Program-made: the position numbers and the translations under genes | Notes under the pieces: model-generated | What the model saw: the letters and a program-made list of their open reading frames with translations, nothing else | Told to the model about the DNA's origin: nothing | Databases searched by the model: none | In this document: piece after piece, positions 1-8,556 of the stretch | Layout of the letters: every line of letters begins with the position of its first letter | How positions within the stretch are numbered: position 1 is the first letter of the stretch | Assembly (NCBI GenBank): GCA_011525805.1 | Contig: WYBR01000109.1 | Coordinates: 178,670-242,669, forward strand | DNA length: 64,000 nt | Direction of reading: 5' to 3' | Source of the DNA: Vicinamibacteraceae bacterium | Lineage (GTDB): Bacteria > Planctomycetota > Phycisphaerae > Phycisphaerales > UBA5793

Positions 1-147
1 GTCATTTTGCACCGGAACCACCACCACCGCGCCCGGGCCGCGGATCGCGTCCAGCGCTGCCACGCGCCCGTTGCGCCTCACCCGCAGTTCCTCGAAGCGG
101 AAGCGGTGGCCGGCGTGGATAAGCCGCGATTCCGCCTGTGGCGCCAT
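1..147 (-). CDS. NUDIX hydrolase (ADP-ribose pyrophosphatase-like), N-terminal part
   Basis: Only the first 49 codons lie in the window; the gene continues beyond position 1. The start ATG is preceded by GGAGGAAG. The visible residues include FRFEELRVRRNG followed by PGAVVVVPVQ, the pattern of the N-terminal strand region of ADP-ribose pyrophosphatase-type NUDIX enzymes (known family layout: substrate-binding N-terminal strands, then PGAVxxxPxx, then the NUDIX box). The NUDIX box itself is outside the window, so the hydrolase call rests on the N-terminal pattern only. Confidence 0.6.
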   Translation of the reverse strand, partial: MAPQAESRLIHAGHRFRFEELRVRRNGRVAALDAIRGPGAVVVVPVQND

Positions 148-218
148 GACCTGCTTCCTCCGCGGTCCCGGATGGAGTTTAGGCGTCGCGGCCCGGCGGA
201 CCCTCTCCCCGCGCCCGC

Positions 219-247
219 TGGGACCGGGGCGGCGCCTCCCGTACAAT
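219..247 (+). promoter_or_regulatory. possible sigma70-type promoter of the double-thioredoxin gene
   Basis: TGGGAC and TACAAT are separated by 17 bp, 36 bp ahead of the ATG at 284. The -10 is good and the -35 is weak. Confidence 0.35.
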
Positions 248-283
248 CTCCGGTTCTTACCCGAACTCGGAAGGAGGGTCTTC

Positions 284-1270
284 ATGTTCCTCACCCGTGC
301 AGCCGCCTGTGTCGCGGCCGTTTTCGTGTCGACATGGGGCGTATCAGCCGCTCACGCCGCGCGCGCCGCGCAGGATCCCGCTCCAGCCACCCTGCCTGCG
401 GCCGCCCAGCCGACCCGGCCGCCCATCTACGACGAGGCCGCGGACGGCAAGGAGCAGATTGCCGCCGCGCTCGCCCGCGCGCAGAAGGAGAATCGGCGCG
501 TGCTGATCCAGTGGGGAGCGAACTGGTGCTCGTGGTGCCATCTCCTCCACGAGACGTTTGAGAAGAGCCGCTCCGTCAGCCGCACGCTGCGATACGAATA
601 CGACGTTGTGCTCGTGGACATCGGCCGGTGGGACAAGCACCTCGATCTCGCCGAGAAGTACGGCGCTGACTTCAAGAGCGCGGGGGTGCCCTACCTCACC
701 ATCCTCGACGCCGAGGGCAACGTCCTCGCCAATCAGGAGACCGCGTCGCTCGAGGCGAAAATCGAAGGGCGGGACGGCCACGATCCCGAGAAGGTCAACG
801 CATTCCTCCAGAAGCACCAGGCGCCGTACCTCAAGGCCGGCGCGGTGCTCGAGAGCGCGATGAGCGAAGCGGCCCGCAGCGGCCGGCGCATCTTCATTCA
901 CTTCGGCGCGCCATGGTGCGGGTGGTGCCACCGCCTCGAAGGCTGGCTGGCGCGCCCGGAGATCGCCCGCCTCATCGAGAAGGACTTCGTCGAGGTCAAG
1001 ATCGACACCGATCGCATGATCGGCGGCGCGGAACTGCTCACCGGTTATCGCGAGTCGAACAGCGGCGGCATCCCCTGGTTCGCCTTCCTCAGCCCAGAGG
1101 GCAGGAAGATCGCGACCAGCGAAGGCCCCAAGGGCAACATCGGCTGCCCTTTCACCGACGAGGAGATCGACGCCTTCGGCGAGATCCTCCGCCAAGCCCG
1201 GCAGTCGCTCACCGATGAGGAGATCGGCGAGTTGCTCACGTCGCTGCGACAGAGTCGAGAGGCGAAGTAG
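284..1270 (+). CDS. Secreted protein with two thioredoxin-like domains
   Basis: 328 residues. The start at 284 is chosen because AAGGAGG lies just upstream and the first 30 residues form a signal peptide (hydrophobic core AACVAAVFV, AHA cleavage region). There are two thioredoxin-fold units: the first has CSWC at about residues 82-85 and cis-Pro loop GVPY near 134, the second has CGWC at about 212-215 and GIPW near 250. Both resemble the thioredoxin_7/DUF255-like group (WCxWCH), so a role in disulfide reduction or protein quality control in the envelope is likely. The duplication probably arose by internal fusion. The substrate is unknown. It is convergent with fmt, 8 bp away. Confidence 0.75.
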   Translation: MFLTRAAACVAAVFVSTWGVSAAHAARAAQDPAPATLPAAAQPTRPPIYDEAADGKEQIAAALARAQKENRRVLIQWGANWCSWCHLLHETFEKSRSVSRTLRYEYDVVLVDIGRWDKHLDLAEKYGADFKSAGVPYLTILDAEGNVLANQETASLEAKIEGRDGHDPEKVNAFLQKHQAPYLKAGAVLESAMSEAARSGRRIFIHFGAPWCGWCHRLEGWLARPEIARLIEKDFVEVKIDTDRMIGGAELLTGYRESNSGGIPWFAFLSPEGRKIATSEGPKGNIGCPFTDEEIDAFGEILRQARQSLTDEEIGELLTSLRQSREAK

Positions 1271-1278
1271 CAGCCAGC

Positions 1279-2235
1279 CTATGCGAGTGAGAGCGGGCGC
1301 AAGCGCATGCCCGGCTCGAACGGGCGGCCGTTGCGGAAGGCGTCCAGCGTCATTGCCCGTCCGCCTTCGGGCTGGATCTCAATCACCTCGATCGTCCCCG
1401 ACGCGCACGCTATGCGCCGATCGGCGAGTACCGTGCCAGGCGGCTCGGCGGCAGTTTGCTCGCCGTAGTCGTGCACCCGGAGCAAGCGCACCGCAGCGCC
1501 GTCGAGCGCCACGCGGCAGCCCGGCCAGGGCGTGAGGCCGTGGATGCGCGCCCGCACCATCGCCGCGGGCAGGTTGAAGTCCGTCGTCCCTTCCTCCTTG
1601 CGGAGTTTCGGCGCCCGCGTCGCGAGGGATTCATCCTGCGCGACGGGCCGCAACTCGCCGCCACGGTGGGTTTCAAGGACCCGCGCCACGAGTCCGCCGC
1701 CGAGGCGCGCCAGTCGATCGTGCAGTTCACCCGCGGTCTCCTTCGGATCAATCGGCGTGGACTCGGCGGCGAGAATGTCGCCCGCGTCCATGCGCTGGGC
1801 CAGCGTGATGACGCTTACGCCCGTGGTCGTGCAGCCGTCCATCATCGCCCGCTGAATCGGCGCGGCGCCGCGGTACGCCGGCAGGAGAGAACCGTGCAGG
1901 TTGATGGCGAAGCGGCCGTCGATCAGGGCCGGGCCGATCTTCTGCCCGAAGGCGATGACGACCAGCGCGTCGGCACGCTGCGCCGCGATCTCCGCGACGA
2001 TCGCGGGTGCGTTCACGTCGGACGTCGTGATGCGCGCCACCGCGTGTTCGGCGGCCCACTGCGAGACCGGCGTCGGCGTGAGGCGCTGCCGGCGCCCCGC
2101 CGGCCGGTTGGGCTGGGAAACGATGAGATCGATGGTGAAGCGATCGCTCTGCCGCGCAAGATGATCAAGCGTCGGCAGGCCGAAGGCCCCGCTGCCGAAG
2201 AAGACGATCTGCGTTGGTCCATGGACGTCCGCCAC
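1279..2235 (-). CDS. fmt: Methionyl-tRNA formyltransferase
   Basis: 318 residues, normal length. The enzyme formylates initiator Met-tRNA using 10-formyl-THF. Visible family features are the N-terminal IVFFGSGAFGLPTL, the formyl-binding and catalytic stretch NLHGSLLPAYRGAAPIQ near residue 110, the MDAGDIL aspartate motif, and a C-terminal OB-like domain (INGLTPWPG-type sequence, here IHGLTPWPGCRVALDG). The assigned start is a GTG; no strong ribosome-binding site is seen and a start a few codons later would also fit. def lies just upstream on the same strand, so formylation and deformylation enzymes are together as in many bacteria, but here a 195-bp repeat-bearing gap separates them. Confidence 0.93.
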   Translation of the reverse strand: MADVHGPTQIVFFGSGAFGLPTLDHLARQSDRFTIDLIVSQPNRPAGRRQRLTPTPVSQWAAEHAVARITTSDVNAPAIVAEIAAQRADALVVIAFGQKIGPALIDGRFAINLHGSLLPAYRGAAPIQRAMMDGCTTTGVSVITLAQRMDAGDILAAESTPIDPKETAGELHDRLARLGGGLVARVLETHRGGELRPVAQDESLATRAPKLRKEEGTTDFNLPAAMVRARIHGLTPWPGCRVALDGAAVRLLRVHDYGEQTAAEPPGTVLADRRIACASGTIEVIEIQPEGGRAMTLDAFRNGRPFEPGMRLRPLSLA

Positions 2236-2294
2236 ACATGCTCCGCGTTCACTTCAATGCTGGTGAGGGAGTTGGTCTGCACTGGCCCGTCGTC

Positions 2295-2389
2295 GCGCTC
2301 CCCTGCGCCGAGCCTCCGGGTCGTCGTTCGACCCTGCCCTCGGCTCTGATGCTCAGGCTTGAAGAGAGGCTCACGACCGAAGGGCGGCG
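2295..2389 (-). repeat. Dispersed intergenic repeat, copy A
   Basis: This stretch, read on the minus strand, matches 9271-9365 at about 86 of 95 positions. The element contains a stem whose arms read CCTTCGG and CCGAGGG here and CCTTCGG and CCGAAGG in copy B, so base pairing is kept by a G-U pair. A shorter relative of its 3' end is at 38941-38974. It does not overlap a gene. Confidence 0.8.
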
Positions 2390-2400
2390 AAACGGTTCCC

Positions 2401-2432
2401 CGATGCCTCGATGCCTCGATGTCTCGATGTCT
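2401..2432. repeat. 8-bp tandem repeat (four units)
   Basis: Four consecutive units, CGATGCCT twice and CGATGTCT twice, end within the stop codon of def. A single similar unit (GACATCGAGG on the other strand) precedes repeat copy B at 9252, so it may be a variable part of the same element. Confidence 0.75.
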
Positions 2433-2952
2433 ACTTCTTCCCCGCCCGTTCCAATTCCTTGAGGATCCTGCGATTTGCGAGTTTGGCCATCTGGCCAAAA
2501 CGGTGGATAATGAGTCGCCCGTCGAGGTGATCGCACTCGTGCTGCCAGACGCGGGCGAGGAGTTCGCCGCTGCGGAGGGTGAAGCGCCGGCCGTCGAGGT
2601 CGGTGGCTTCGATGGTGATGATCGGCGGCCGCCACACGTCGCCAAGCACCTCCGGCAAACTGAGGCAGCCTTCCTCCGCGGCCTCGAGTCCGCCTTCCGG
2701 CTCGCGGAGGACGGGATTGACGTACACGCGGTCGGACTCGCCCTCCTGGCCGCTGTTGGCCACGAAGAGGCGCCACGAAAGGCCGACCTGCGGCGCCGCC
2801 AGTCCCACACCCCGCGCCTCGCGCATCAGTTCGAGCATCCGCGCCGCGACGCTCCGCACTTCCGAGGTGACTTCCTCGACCGGGCGCGCCGTCTTGAGGA
2901 GCATGGGGTGCGGGTAGCGCAGGATGGCGAGGGAGGCGGGATCGACGGTCAT
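2431..2952 (-). CDS. def: Peptide deformylase
   Basis: 173 residues. It removes the formyl group from nascent proteins in the cytoplasm. All three diagnostic motifs are present: GVGLAAPQVG near residue 46, EEGCLSLP near 93 (metal-binding Cys) and HECDHLDG near 137 (the HExxH metal and catalytic residues). The start at 2952 (MTVDPASL) is chosen over an upstream in-frame start because it gives the family's usual length and has TACCAT 6 nt upstream, which suggests a leaderless transcript. The 8-bp repeat touches the stop codon. Confidence 0.95.
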   Translation of the reverse strand: MTVDPASLAILRYPHPMLLKTARPVEEVTSEVRSVAARMLELMREARGVGLAAPQVGLSWRLFVANSGQEGESDRVYVNPVLREPEGGLEAAEEGCLSLPEVLGDVWRPPIITIEATDLDGRRFTLRSGELLARVWQHECDHLDGRLIIHRFGQMAKLANRRILKELERAGKK

Positions 2953-2958
2953 CGGCCG

Positions 2959-2964
2959 ATGGTA
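2959..2964 (-). promoter_or_regulatory. -10-like TACCAT directly ahead of def
   Basis: TACCAT on the minus strand lies 6 nt before the def ATG, a spacing that places transcription start at or near the start codon. Confidence 0.4.
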
Positions 2965-3021
2965 GGCCAGAGGCGTTCGATCGTTATCGAACCCGCGGCC
3001 CAGTGCGTTCGTACTGTCGGG

Positions 3022-3050
3022 TTGACGCTCCGCTCGGGAATCTCTATTGT
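3022..3050 (+). promoter_or_regulatory. sigma70-type promoter of the TPR gene / kdsB unit
   Basis: TTGACG and TATTGT with a 17-bp spacer, 112 bp ahead of the TTG start at 3163. This is one of the best canonical promoters in the window. Confidence 0.6.
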
Positions 3051-3162
3051 GTGCGCCGCATTGCCGCACACGGCAGACAGGCCCGAAACCTGAATCCATC
3101 CAGTCATCTGGACGATCGGCCGCGAGTGCGACAGGCAAGACCCGGCAGCAGAGGAATGTTCA

Positions 3163-4653
3163 TTGGCCTGGTTCAAGCGTAAAGACGGCGGCAACGGCTC
3201 TGCAGGCGCCGACGACGGTGGCGGACTCAACATCCAGCCCGACAAGGCCCGCGCCTGGTTCAACCAGGCGCGGACCGCGGCCGACACCCGCAACTACGCC
3301 TACTCGATCACCTGCTACCTCAACGGCCTCAAGTTCGATCCGACGAACATCGACGCGCACAAGAGCCTCTACGAAATCGCCAGCCTCTACGTCCGCGCCG
3401 GCGGCAAGCCCGCCGCCGGCAAGGAAATCCGCAGCATGCTGGGGGACAAGCGCCCCGTCGATCGCCTCGCCGCCGCCGAACTCGCCTGGATCACCGACAT
3501 CCTCAACAGCAACCTCAACCTCCGCTTCGTCTCCGAAGCCGCTGATCTCGGCCTCACCGAAGTCGCCTACTGGGCGGGCGAGATCGGCGTCAAGGTCCTG
3601 GCGCGCAACAAAAAGCCCGCCAAGAACGCCTTCGTCCAGTACGTGGACATCTTCGAGCAGATCGGAGCGTACGAGATCGCGGTGCAGGTCGGCGAGATCG
3701 CCCTCAACATGGATCGAACTGACGCGGCCCTCCAGGCCCGCATCCGCAACCTCTCCGCCCAGGCGACAATGGACAAGGGCCGCTACGAGGCCAACGTCGG
3801 GCAGGAAGGCTCCTTCCGCGGCAGCATCCGCGACGCCGAGGCCCAGAAGCAACTGATCGAGGAGGACACCTTCGCCGCCGGCACCGAGGCGATGGCCCGC
3901 CGGATCCAGCGAGCCCGCACTGAGTGGGAGGCCAACACCCTCGACACCGCCGCGATCCAGCGCCTCGGTGACCTTCTCGGCAAGTCGGGCGATGAGAAAC
4001 TCGAGAGCGAGGCGATCGAGGTCTTCCGCAAGGGCTACGCCGACACCTCCGAGTACCGCTTTCGCATGCAGGCGGGAGACATCCGCCTGCTCCAGAAGCG
4101 CCGCCGCATCCGCGCCATGCGCGACAGGGCCGAGCAGTCCGGCGACCCGGCCGACGCCGCGCGGGTTGCGACGGCCGAGCGCGAATTGCTCGAAACCGAA
4201 GTGGTCGAGTTTCGCGACCGATGCGAAAAATACCCGACCGACCTCGGGCTGCGCTTCGAACTCGGCCGGCGCCTCTACGACCTCGGCCGCTACGACGACG
4301 CCATTCCCGTCCTGCAGGAAGCCCAGAACGACGCCCGCCACCGCGCCAAGGCGCAGCACCTCATCGGCCTGTGCTTCCTCAACCACGAGTGGTTCGAGGA
4401 GGCGACGGAGTCGCTGCGCCTCGCCGTGGACACCTACGAGTTCAAGGACGACGACCAGCACCTTGCGATGCGCTACGACCTGATGTGCGCCCTCGAAGCC
4501 CACGCGCGCGAAGACGGCGACTTGGCCGCGGCCGAGGAGGCGGGCGAGCACGCCAAGACCATCGCCCTCAAGCAACTCGCTTTCCGGGACATCCGCCAGA
4601 AGCGCGACGCGATCCGCCAACTCATCAAAGATCTCAAAGCGAAGCAGACGTGA
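3163..4653 (+). CDS. Tetratricopeptide-repeat protein
   Basis: 496 residues starting at TTG with GAGGA a few bases upstream; an ATG at 3156 is in another frame and stops at once. There is no signal peptide, so it is probably cytoplasmic. The N-terminus reads MAWFKRKDGG. TPR-like units are visible at about residues 30-110 (for example ARTAADTRNYAYSITCYLNG) and at 360-450 (LGRRLYDLGRYDDAIPVLQE, then GLCFLNHEWFEEATESLRLA), separated by a long charged alpha-helical region. It probably acts as a scaffold for protein-protein contacts. It is co-transcribed with kdsB, 4 bp downstream, but nothing shows a functional link. Confidence 0.75.
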   Translation: MAWFKRKDGGNGSAGADDGGGLNIQPDKARAWFNQARTAADTRNYAYSITCYLNGLKFDPTNIDAHKSLYEIASLYVRAGGKPAAGKEIRSMLGDKRPVDRLAAAELAWITDILNSNLNLRFVSEAADLGLTEVAYWAGEIGVKVLARNKKPAKNAFVQYVDIFEQIGAYEIAVQVGEIALNMDRTDAALQARIRNLSAQATMDKGRYEANVGQEGSFRGSIRDAEAQKQLIEEDTFAAGTEAMARRIQRARTEWEANTLDTAAIQRLGDLLGKSGDEKLESEAIEVFRKGYADTSEYRFRMQAGDIRLLQKRRRIRAMRDRAEQSGDPADAARVATAERELLETEVVEFRDRCEKYPTDLGLRFELGRRLYDLGRYDDAIPVLQEAQNDARHRAKAQHLIGLCFLNHEWFEEATESLRLAVDTYEFKDDDQHLAMRYDLMCALEAHAREDGDLAAAEEAGEHAKTIALKQLAFRDIRQKRDAIRQLIKDLKAKQT

Positions 4654-4657
4654 CGGC

Positions 4658-5395
4658 ATGAGCGACGTGGTCGTGGTCATTCCCGCCCGTTTCGCCTCGA
4701 CTCGCTTCCCCGGCAAGCCGCTCGCCTCCCGCACGGGGCGGCCGCTCATTCAGCATGTGTGCGAACGCGCGGCGCAGGCGCGCACGCCTTCGCGCATCCT
4801 CGTCGCCACCGACGACTCGCGCATCGCGCGGGCCGTCGAGTCCTTCGGCGGGCAGGTCGCCATGACCCGCGCCGATCATCCCAACGGCACCAGCCGCCTC
4901 GCCGAAGTCGCGCGCGACCTGGCGGCCGGCACGGTCGTCGTCAACGTGCAGGGCGACGAGCCGGAGATCGACCCCGCCCTCATCGACAAGGCTGTCGAAG
5001 CCCTCGGCGACGCGGACATGTGCACCGTCGCCTCCCCCTTCGCCGCCGATGAAGATCCGGGCGACCCCAACATCGTGAAGGTCGTCGTCGATCGCCTCGG
5101 CCGGGCGCTGTACTTCTCGCGCGCGCTGATCCCGTTTCGGCGCGACACGATCGGGCCGGGCCAGCCGCTCAAGCACGTGGGGCTGTATGTTTACCGCCGC
5201 GAGTTCCTGCTCGAATATGTCGGCCTCACCCCCACGCCGCTGGAGCGCACCGAGCACCTCGAGCAGTTGCGCGTCCTCGAGCACGGCCGGCGCATCCAGG
5301 TCGTCATCGCCGAAACGAAACACCACGGCATCGACACGCCCGAGCAGTACAACGACTTCGTCCGTCGCTGGCAGGCGGGGCGGCAAGGCGCCTGA
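4658..5395 (+). CDS. kdsB: 3-deoxy-manno-octulosonate cytidylyltransferase (CMP-Kdo synthetase)
   Basis: 245 residues, normal length. It activates Kdo with CTP for the inner core of lipopolysaccharide. The N-terminal VVVIPARFASTRFPGKPL is the nucleotide-binding signature, followed by ATDDSRIA, NVQGDEPEID (Mg-binding Asp) and a C-terminal RTEHLEQLRVLEHG. The presence of kdsB argues that the organism makes a Kdo-containing outer membrane. It begins 4 bp after the TPR gene and so is in the same operon. Confidence 0.95.
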   Translation: MSDVVVVIPARFASTRFPGKPLASRTGRPLIQHVCERAAQARTPSRILVATDDSRIARAVESFGGQVAMTRADHPNGTSRLAEVARDLAAGTVVVNVQGDEPEIDPALIDKAVEALGDADMCTVASPFAADEDPGDPNIVKVVVDRLGRALYFSRALIPFRRDTIGPGQPLKHVGLYVYRREFLLEYVGLTPTPLERTEHLEQLRVLEHGRRIQVVIAETKHHGIDTPEQYNDFVRRWQAGRQGA

Positions 5396-5476
5396 GCGAC
5401 ATGTGCCACGGCGTCGCGCCTCGCGCCGCGATTCATCGAGGCTCCACGCCCGTCGACTCGGGCAGGCGCCGCTGAG

Positions 5477-6220
5477 TCATGGCACGCGCAGCATCAGCCG
5501 ATTCTTCGTCCAACTCAGGAACCCCAGCGCCTTGACCTTCTCTTCGCTCTCCTCGACGGTGAGGCCGAGCGCGGGGACGTACCACGTCGTCGTCGTCTCT
5601 TCCACGTCCGCCCGGCCGAGGTCGAGAATGAGCACGCGTCGGAAGCGCGCGGCGCGGTGAACGCCTCCGTCGGGCAGCAGCACGTCCTGGTCGTCGAGGC
5701 GCGTGAGCGTCTGCGTCGCCGTGCCTCGATCGACGAGGCGCGAGACGTTGTGCAGCGAGCGGACGACGACGCTGTGGCTGGTCGGCAGTTCGGCCCCGCT
5801 CGCCAGCGCGCTGCTGAGCAGCGGCAGGGGCGGCTCAAAGGTCGTTACGGCGCGGTTCGGAAAGTCCGTCGTCTCGATGAGCAGCGTCTCGGCGTCGCTC
5901 ACGCTGAAGACCGAAGCGCGGTCGCCGCCGATCTCGCTTCGCCAGAGGTCGTGGCCGCTCGGCGCCGTCGTCATTGTGATGAGCGAGGCGACAGCGCCCC
6001 TTTCAACGACGGCGAAGGTGCGCGAGCCGGCGGTCGCGGCCGCGAGGGTTCGATCGACGGCAATCTCGGCTGGCCACTGTGCGGCGAAGAGGTCGGCGGG
6101 GTCGTATCCCGGCAGGAGGCCGTCGGGCCCCGGCCGCGCGCACCCTGCCGCGAGCAGCAGTGCCGACGCGGCCGCGAGGACGGCGGCGCGATGGCGGGCG
6201 GACGGGAGGGCGGCGGGCAT
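5477..6220 (-). CDS. Predicted lipoprotein of unknown function
   Basis: 247 residues. The N-terminus (MPAALPSARHRAAVLAAASA then LLLAAGC) is a lipoprotein signal with a lipobox LAAGC, so the mature protein is probably lipid-anchored in the envelope. The rest has repeated beta-strand-like segments and no motif I recognise. The ATG at 6220 is preferred over a TTG at 6226 because TAACCT is 6 nt upstream. It is divergent from the membrane protein at 6331 by 110 bp. Confidence 0.6.
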   Translation of the reverse strand: MPAALPSARHRAAVLAAASALLLAAGCARPGPDGLLPGYDPADLFAAQWPAEIAVDRTLAAATAGSRTFAVVERGAVASLITMTTAPSGHDLWRSEIGGDRASVFSVSDAETLLIETTDFPNRAVTTFEPPLPLLSSALASGAELPTSHSVVVRSLHNVSRLVDRGTATQTLTRLDDQDVLLPDGGVHRAARFRRVLILDLGRADVEETTTTWYVPALGLTVEESEEKVKALGFLSWTKNRLMLRVP

Positions 6221-6226
6221 GATCAA

Positions 6227-6232
6227 AGGTTA
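6227..6232 (-). promoter_or_regulatory. -10-like TAACCT ahead of the lipoprotein gene
   Basis: Six nt separate the hexamer from ATG 6220, which suggests a leaderless mRNA. Confidence 0.35.
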
Positions 6233-6330
6233 TGGACGGGGGGCAGTCGCGTCGATGAGCGAGGCGGATTCCGCGGCGTCGATCACTCCGGCCGCCGTAG
6301 GATTGGTCGGCTGAGCAGGACCGCATCCGG

Positions 6331-8556
6331 ATGTCCGCACGCGACCCCATCCCGACGACGCGTCAGCGTCTTGACGGCGCCCGGCGCGAGCTGGCGCTGT
6401 GTGCCGTCGCCCGTCGCGTCGCGGCCGCGCTGTGGCAGTGGCTCGCGCTTGCCGGCGCGATTGTCTCGATCGACGTTTTGTGGCCGCTGCCCGCGGGCGT
6501 GCGATTCGTCGCGGCCGGATTGCTCGTCGTCGGCCTCGTGCGGATCGCGTGGTCCTGCGTTCCTCCGCGGATCGTGCGCAGCGCTTCGCACTCGCGCCTG
6601 GCGCGCGAGATCGAGCGCCGCTGCCGCCTGCCGCATAACCCGCTCATCAACGCCGTGCAGTTGCAGACAGCGCCGGTGCACGGAGCGGCCCCGGATCTTC
6701 AGGCGCTGCTGCTCGACCGCTCCGCGCAGCGAGGCGAGGAGGCGGCGCGAGCCACCGGCGAGTCCCGACTCGTTGATGCTCCAGCGCGCAACCGCTCGCG
6801 CATCCTGCTGCTTGGCGGCGCTGCATTCGCGGCGGCGGTGATGCTCCTGGCGCCGCGCCAAATTGACGCCGTCGCGCTGCGCCTTGTCGATCCCTGGGGC
6901 GATCATCCGCCCTACACGCCGCTGACCTTCGAGGTCAACACTGAACCCGAGGCATCGGACCTGATCTACGGCGACTCGGCGAGGGTGAGCGTGCAGATCG
7001 CCGGCGGCGCCGTGCCGCACGCCGACTTCGTCTGGCGGGCGCGCGGCGATCGCGGCGCGGCGCCGCAGCGGCAGCCGATGAGCGCGAGGGCGGGTCTCAC
7101 GGCCCAAGAACTGCCGCAGTATTTGACGCTCCTGCGCGACTGCCGCGAGGCGATCGAGTTCATGATCGACACGCCCCGCGGCCGTAGCCGATGGTTCATC
7201 CTCGAACCGCGCCTCGAGCCGCGCTGGGCTTCGCGCACGCTGACGATCTCCGGTCCCGACTACGCCGCAGCACAGGGGCAGCGCCGCCTGCCCCTTGCCG
7301 ATGAGCCCGAGCCGCTGCGCGTGCTGGAGGGCAGCCGACTCGAACTCAATGCGACCTCGACGCTGCCGTTGCGAGCCATGAAGGTTACGGCCTCGCCAGA
7401 CGCCGTCGCGCTCTCCGCGGATCGGCGCGAAGCGGAATGGACGTGGAAGGCCACGCCTGCGGGTCGGCGCGAGATCGACTTCTCGCTCATCGGCCCGACG
7501 GGACTTGCGTCCTCTCGGATGCGAGTCGTGGTGGAGGTCGTCGCCGATGCGCCGCCGGTGGTGAAGATCGAGCGCCCGCCTGCCCGCGCCGCGGCCCTGC
7601 CCGATCAGCAGTTTACCTCGCGCGTGACGGCGAGCGACGATCTCAGCCTCGCCGATCTCACGCTCACGACGCAGGTCGAGCGAAACGGGGAGATCATCGA
7701 GGAGCACGAGCAGCGCCTCGGGCCGGCTGAAGGCGAAGGCGTGAGCCGCGCCGGCGCCCGCCTTGACGTCGATCTCATGGCCTTCGACGTGCAGCCTGGC
7801 GACATCGTGCGCATGCAGGCACGCGCTTCCGACCGCCGCGGTGAGGAGTTCGGCGGATCGCAGACCGCCGAGTCAACCCCCGCCGACATCCTCATCATCG
7901 ATCAGGCCGCCTACAACGCGATGTGTCAGGGCGCCAGCCCGGGGGCCGAAGGCGAGTGCGAAGGTGAGGGGCAAGGGCAGGGTCAGGGGCAAGGGCAGGG
8001 CGAAGGCCAGGGGCGCGGCGCCGGCGGAGGAGGCGGGCAAGGTTCATCCGCCGGCGACCTGCCCGGCGCCGCCTCCGGATTCTCCATCGGCGGGCAGAAT
8101 GGAAACGGCGAGCAGCCAGGACGCGGCGCGTCAGACGATGCCGACTCGTCAGACTCCGCCGCTTCGTCGGGCGCCGGCTCATCTCCCGGCGGCGCGCCGG
8201 GCGGTCGCACTCCCATCGACTCCAGCGGGCAACCGACGAGTGAACAACTCCTCGCCCGCGCGCAGGCCGAGTCGCGCTCGCTTATCGAGCAGGAGAGCGA
8301 GGACCAGCCGGTGCAGGGGGAGAGCAACCCGGACGCGCCGCGCCGCCACCTGGACTCTCCGGAAGATGCGGGCGAAGCGCCGCTGCCGGCCGCCAGCCGG
8401 GCGACGCAGCGCCTCGGCGAGGCTCAGGCGCCGGACGAAGCCGGGCCGACCCTTGGCGTCCCCGCGCGCTACCGCGATCTCGTCGCGCGGTACTTCAAGC
8501 GGCTCGCGGAAGCATCATCCGCGGAGCCGGAAAGGAGCACGACCCGTGATGAGTAG
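6331..8556 (+). CDS. Large membrane protein with Gly/Gln-rich tract (DUF4175-like, planctomycete type)
   Basis: 741 residues. There are two membrane helices near residues 30-75 and one near 152-172, followed by a long periplasmic beta-rich region (residues about 190-520). A low-complexity tract made mostly of Gln, Gly and Glu lies at about 545-580, then an acidic Ser/Gly/Asp-rich tail that ends in a short helix (RYRDLVARYFKRLAEASS). The organisation resembles large proteins found beside DUF4159 and MoxR genes in planctomycetes; the DUF4175 link is from memory of that context, not from a search. It overlaps the DUF4159 gene by 8 bp, so the two are translationally coupled and may form an envelope complex. 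Confidence 0.6.
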   Translation: MSARDPIPTTRQRLDGARRELALCAVARRVAAALWQWLALAGAIVSIDVLWPLPAGVRFVAAGLLVVGLVRIAWSCVPPRIVRSASHSRLAREIERRCRLPHNPLINAVQLQTAPVHGAAPDLQALLLDRSAQRGEEAARATGESRLVDAPARNRSRILLLGGAAFAAAVMLLAPRQIDAVALRLVDPWGDHPPYTPLTFEVNTEPEASDLIYGDSARVSVQIAGGAVPHADFVWRARGDRGAAPQRQPMSARAGLTAQELPQYLTLLRDCREAIEFMIDTPRGRSRWFILEPRLEPRWASRTLTISGPDYAAAQGQRRLPLADEPEPLRVLEGSRLELNATSTLPLRAMKVTASPDAVALSADRREAEWTWKATPAGRREIDFSLIGPTGLASSRMRVVVEVVADAPPVVKIERPPARAAALPDQQFTSRVTASDDLSLADLTLTTQVERNGEIIEEHEQRLGPAEGEGVSRAGARLDVDLMAFDVQPGDIVRMQARASDRRGEEFGGSQTAESTPADILIIDQAAYNAMCQGASPGAEGECEGEGQGQGQGQGQGEGQGRGAGGGGGQGSSAGDLPGAASGFSIGGQNGNGEQPGRGASDDADSSDSAASSGAGSSPGGAPGGRTPIDSSGQPTSEQLLARAQAESRSLIEQESEDQPVQGESNPDAPRRHLDSPEDAGEAPLPAASRATQRLGEAQAPDEAGPTLGVPARYRDLVARYFKRLAEASSAEPERSTTRDE

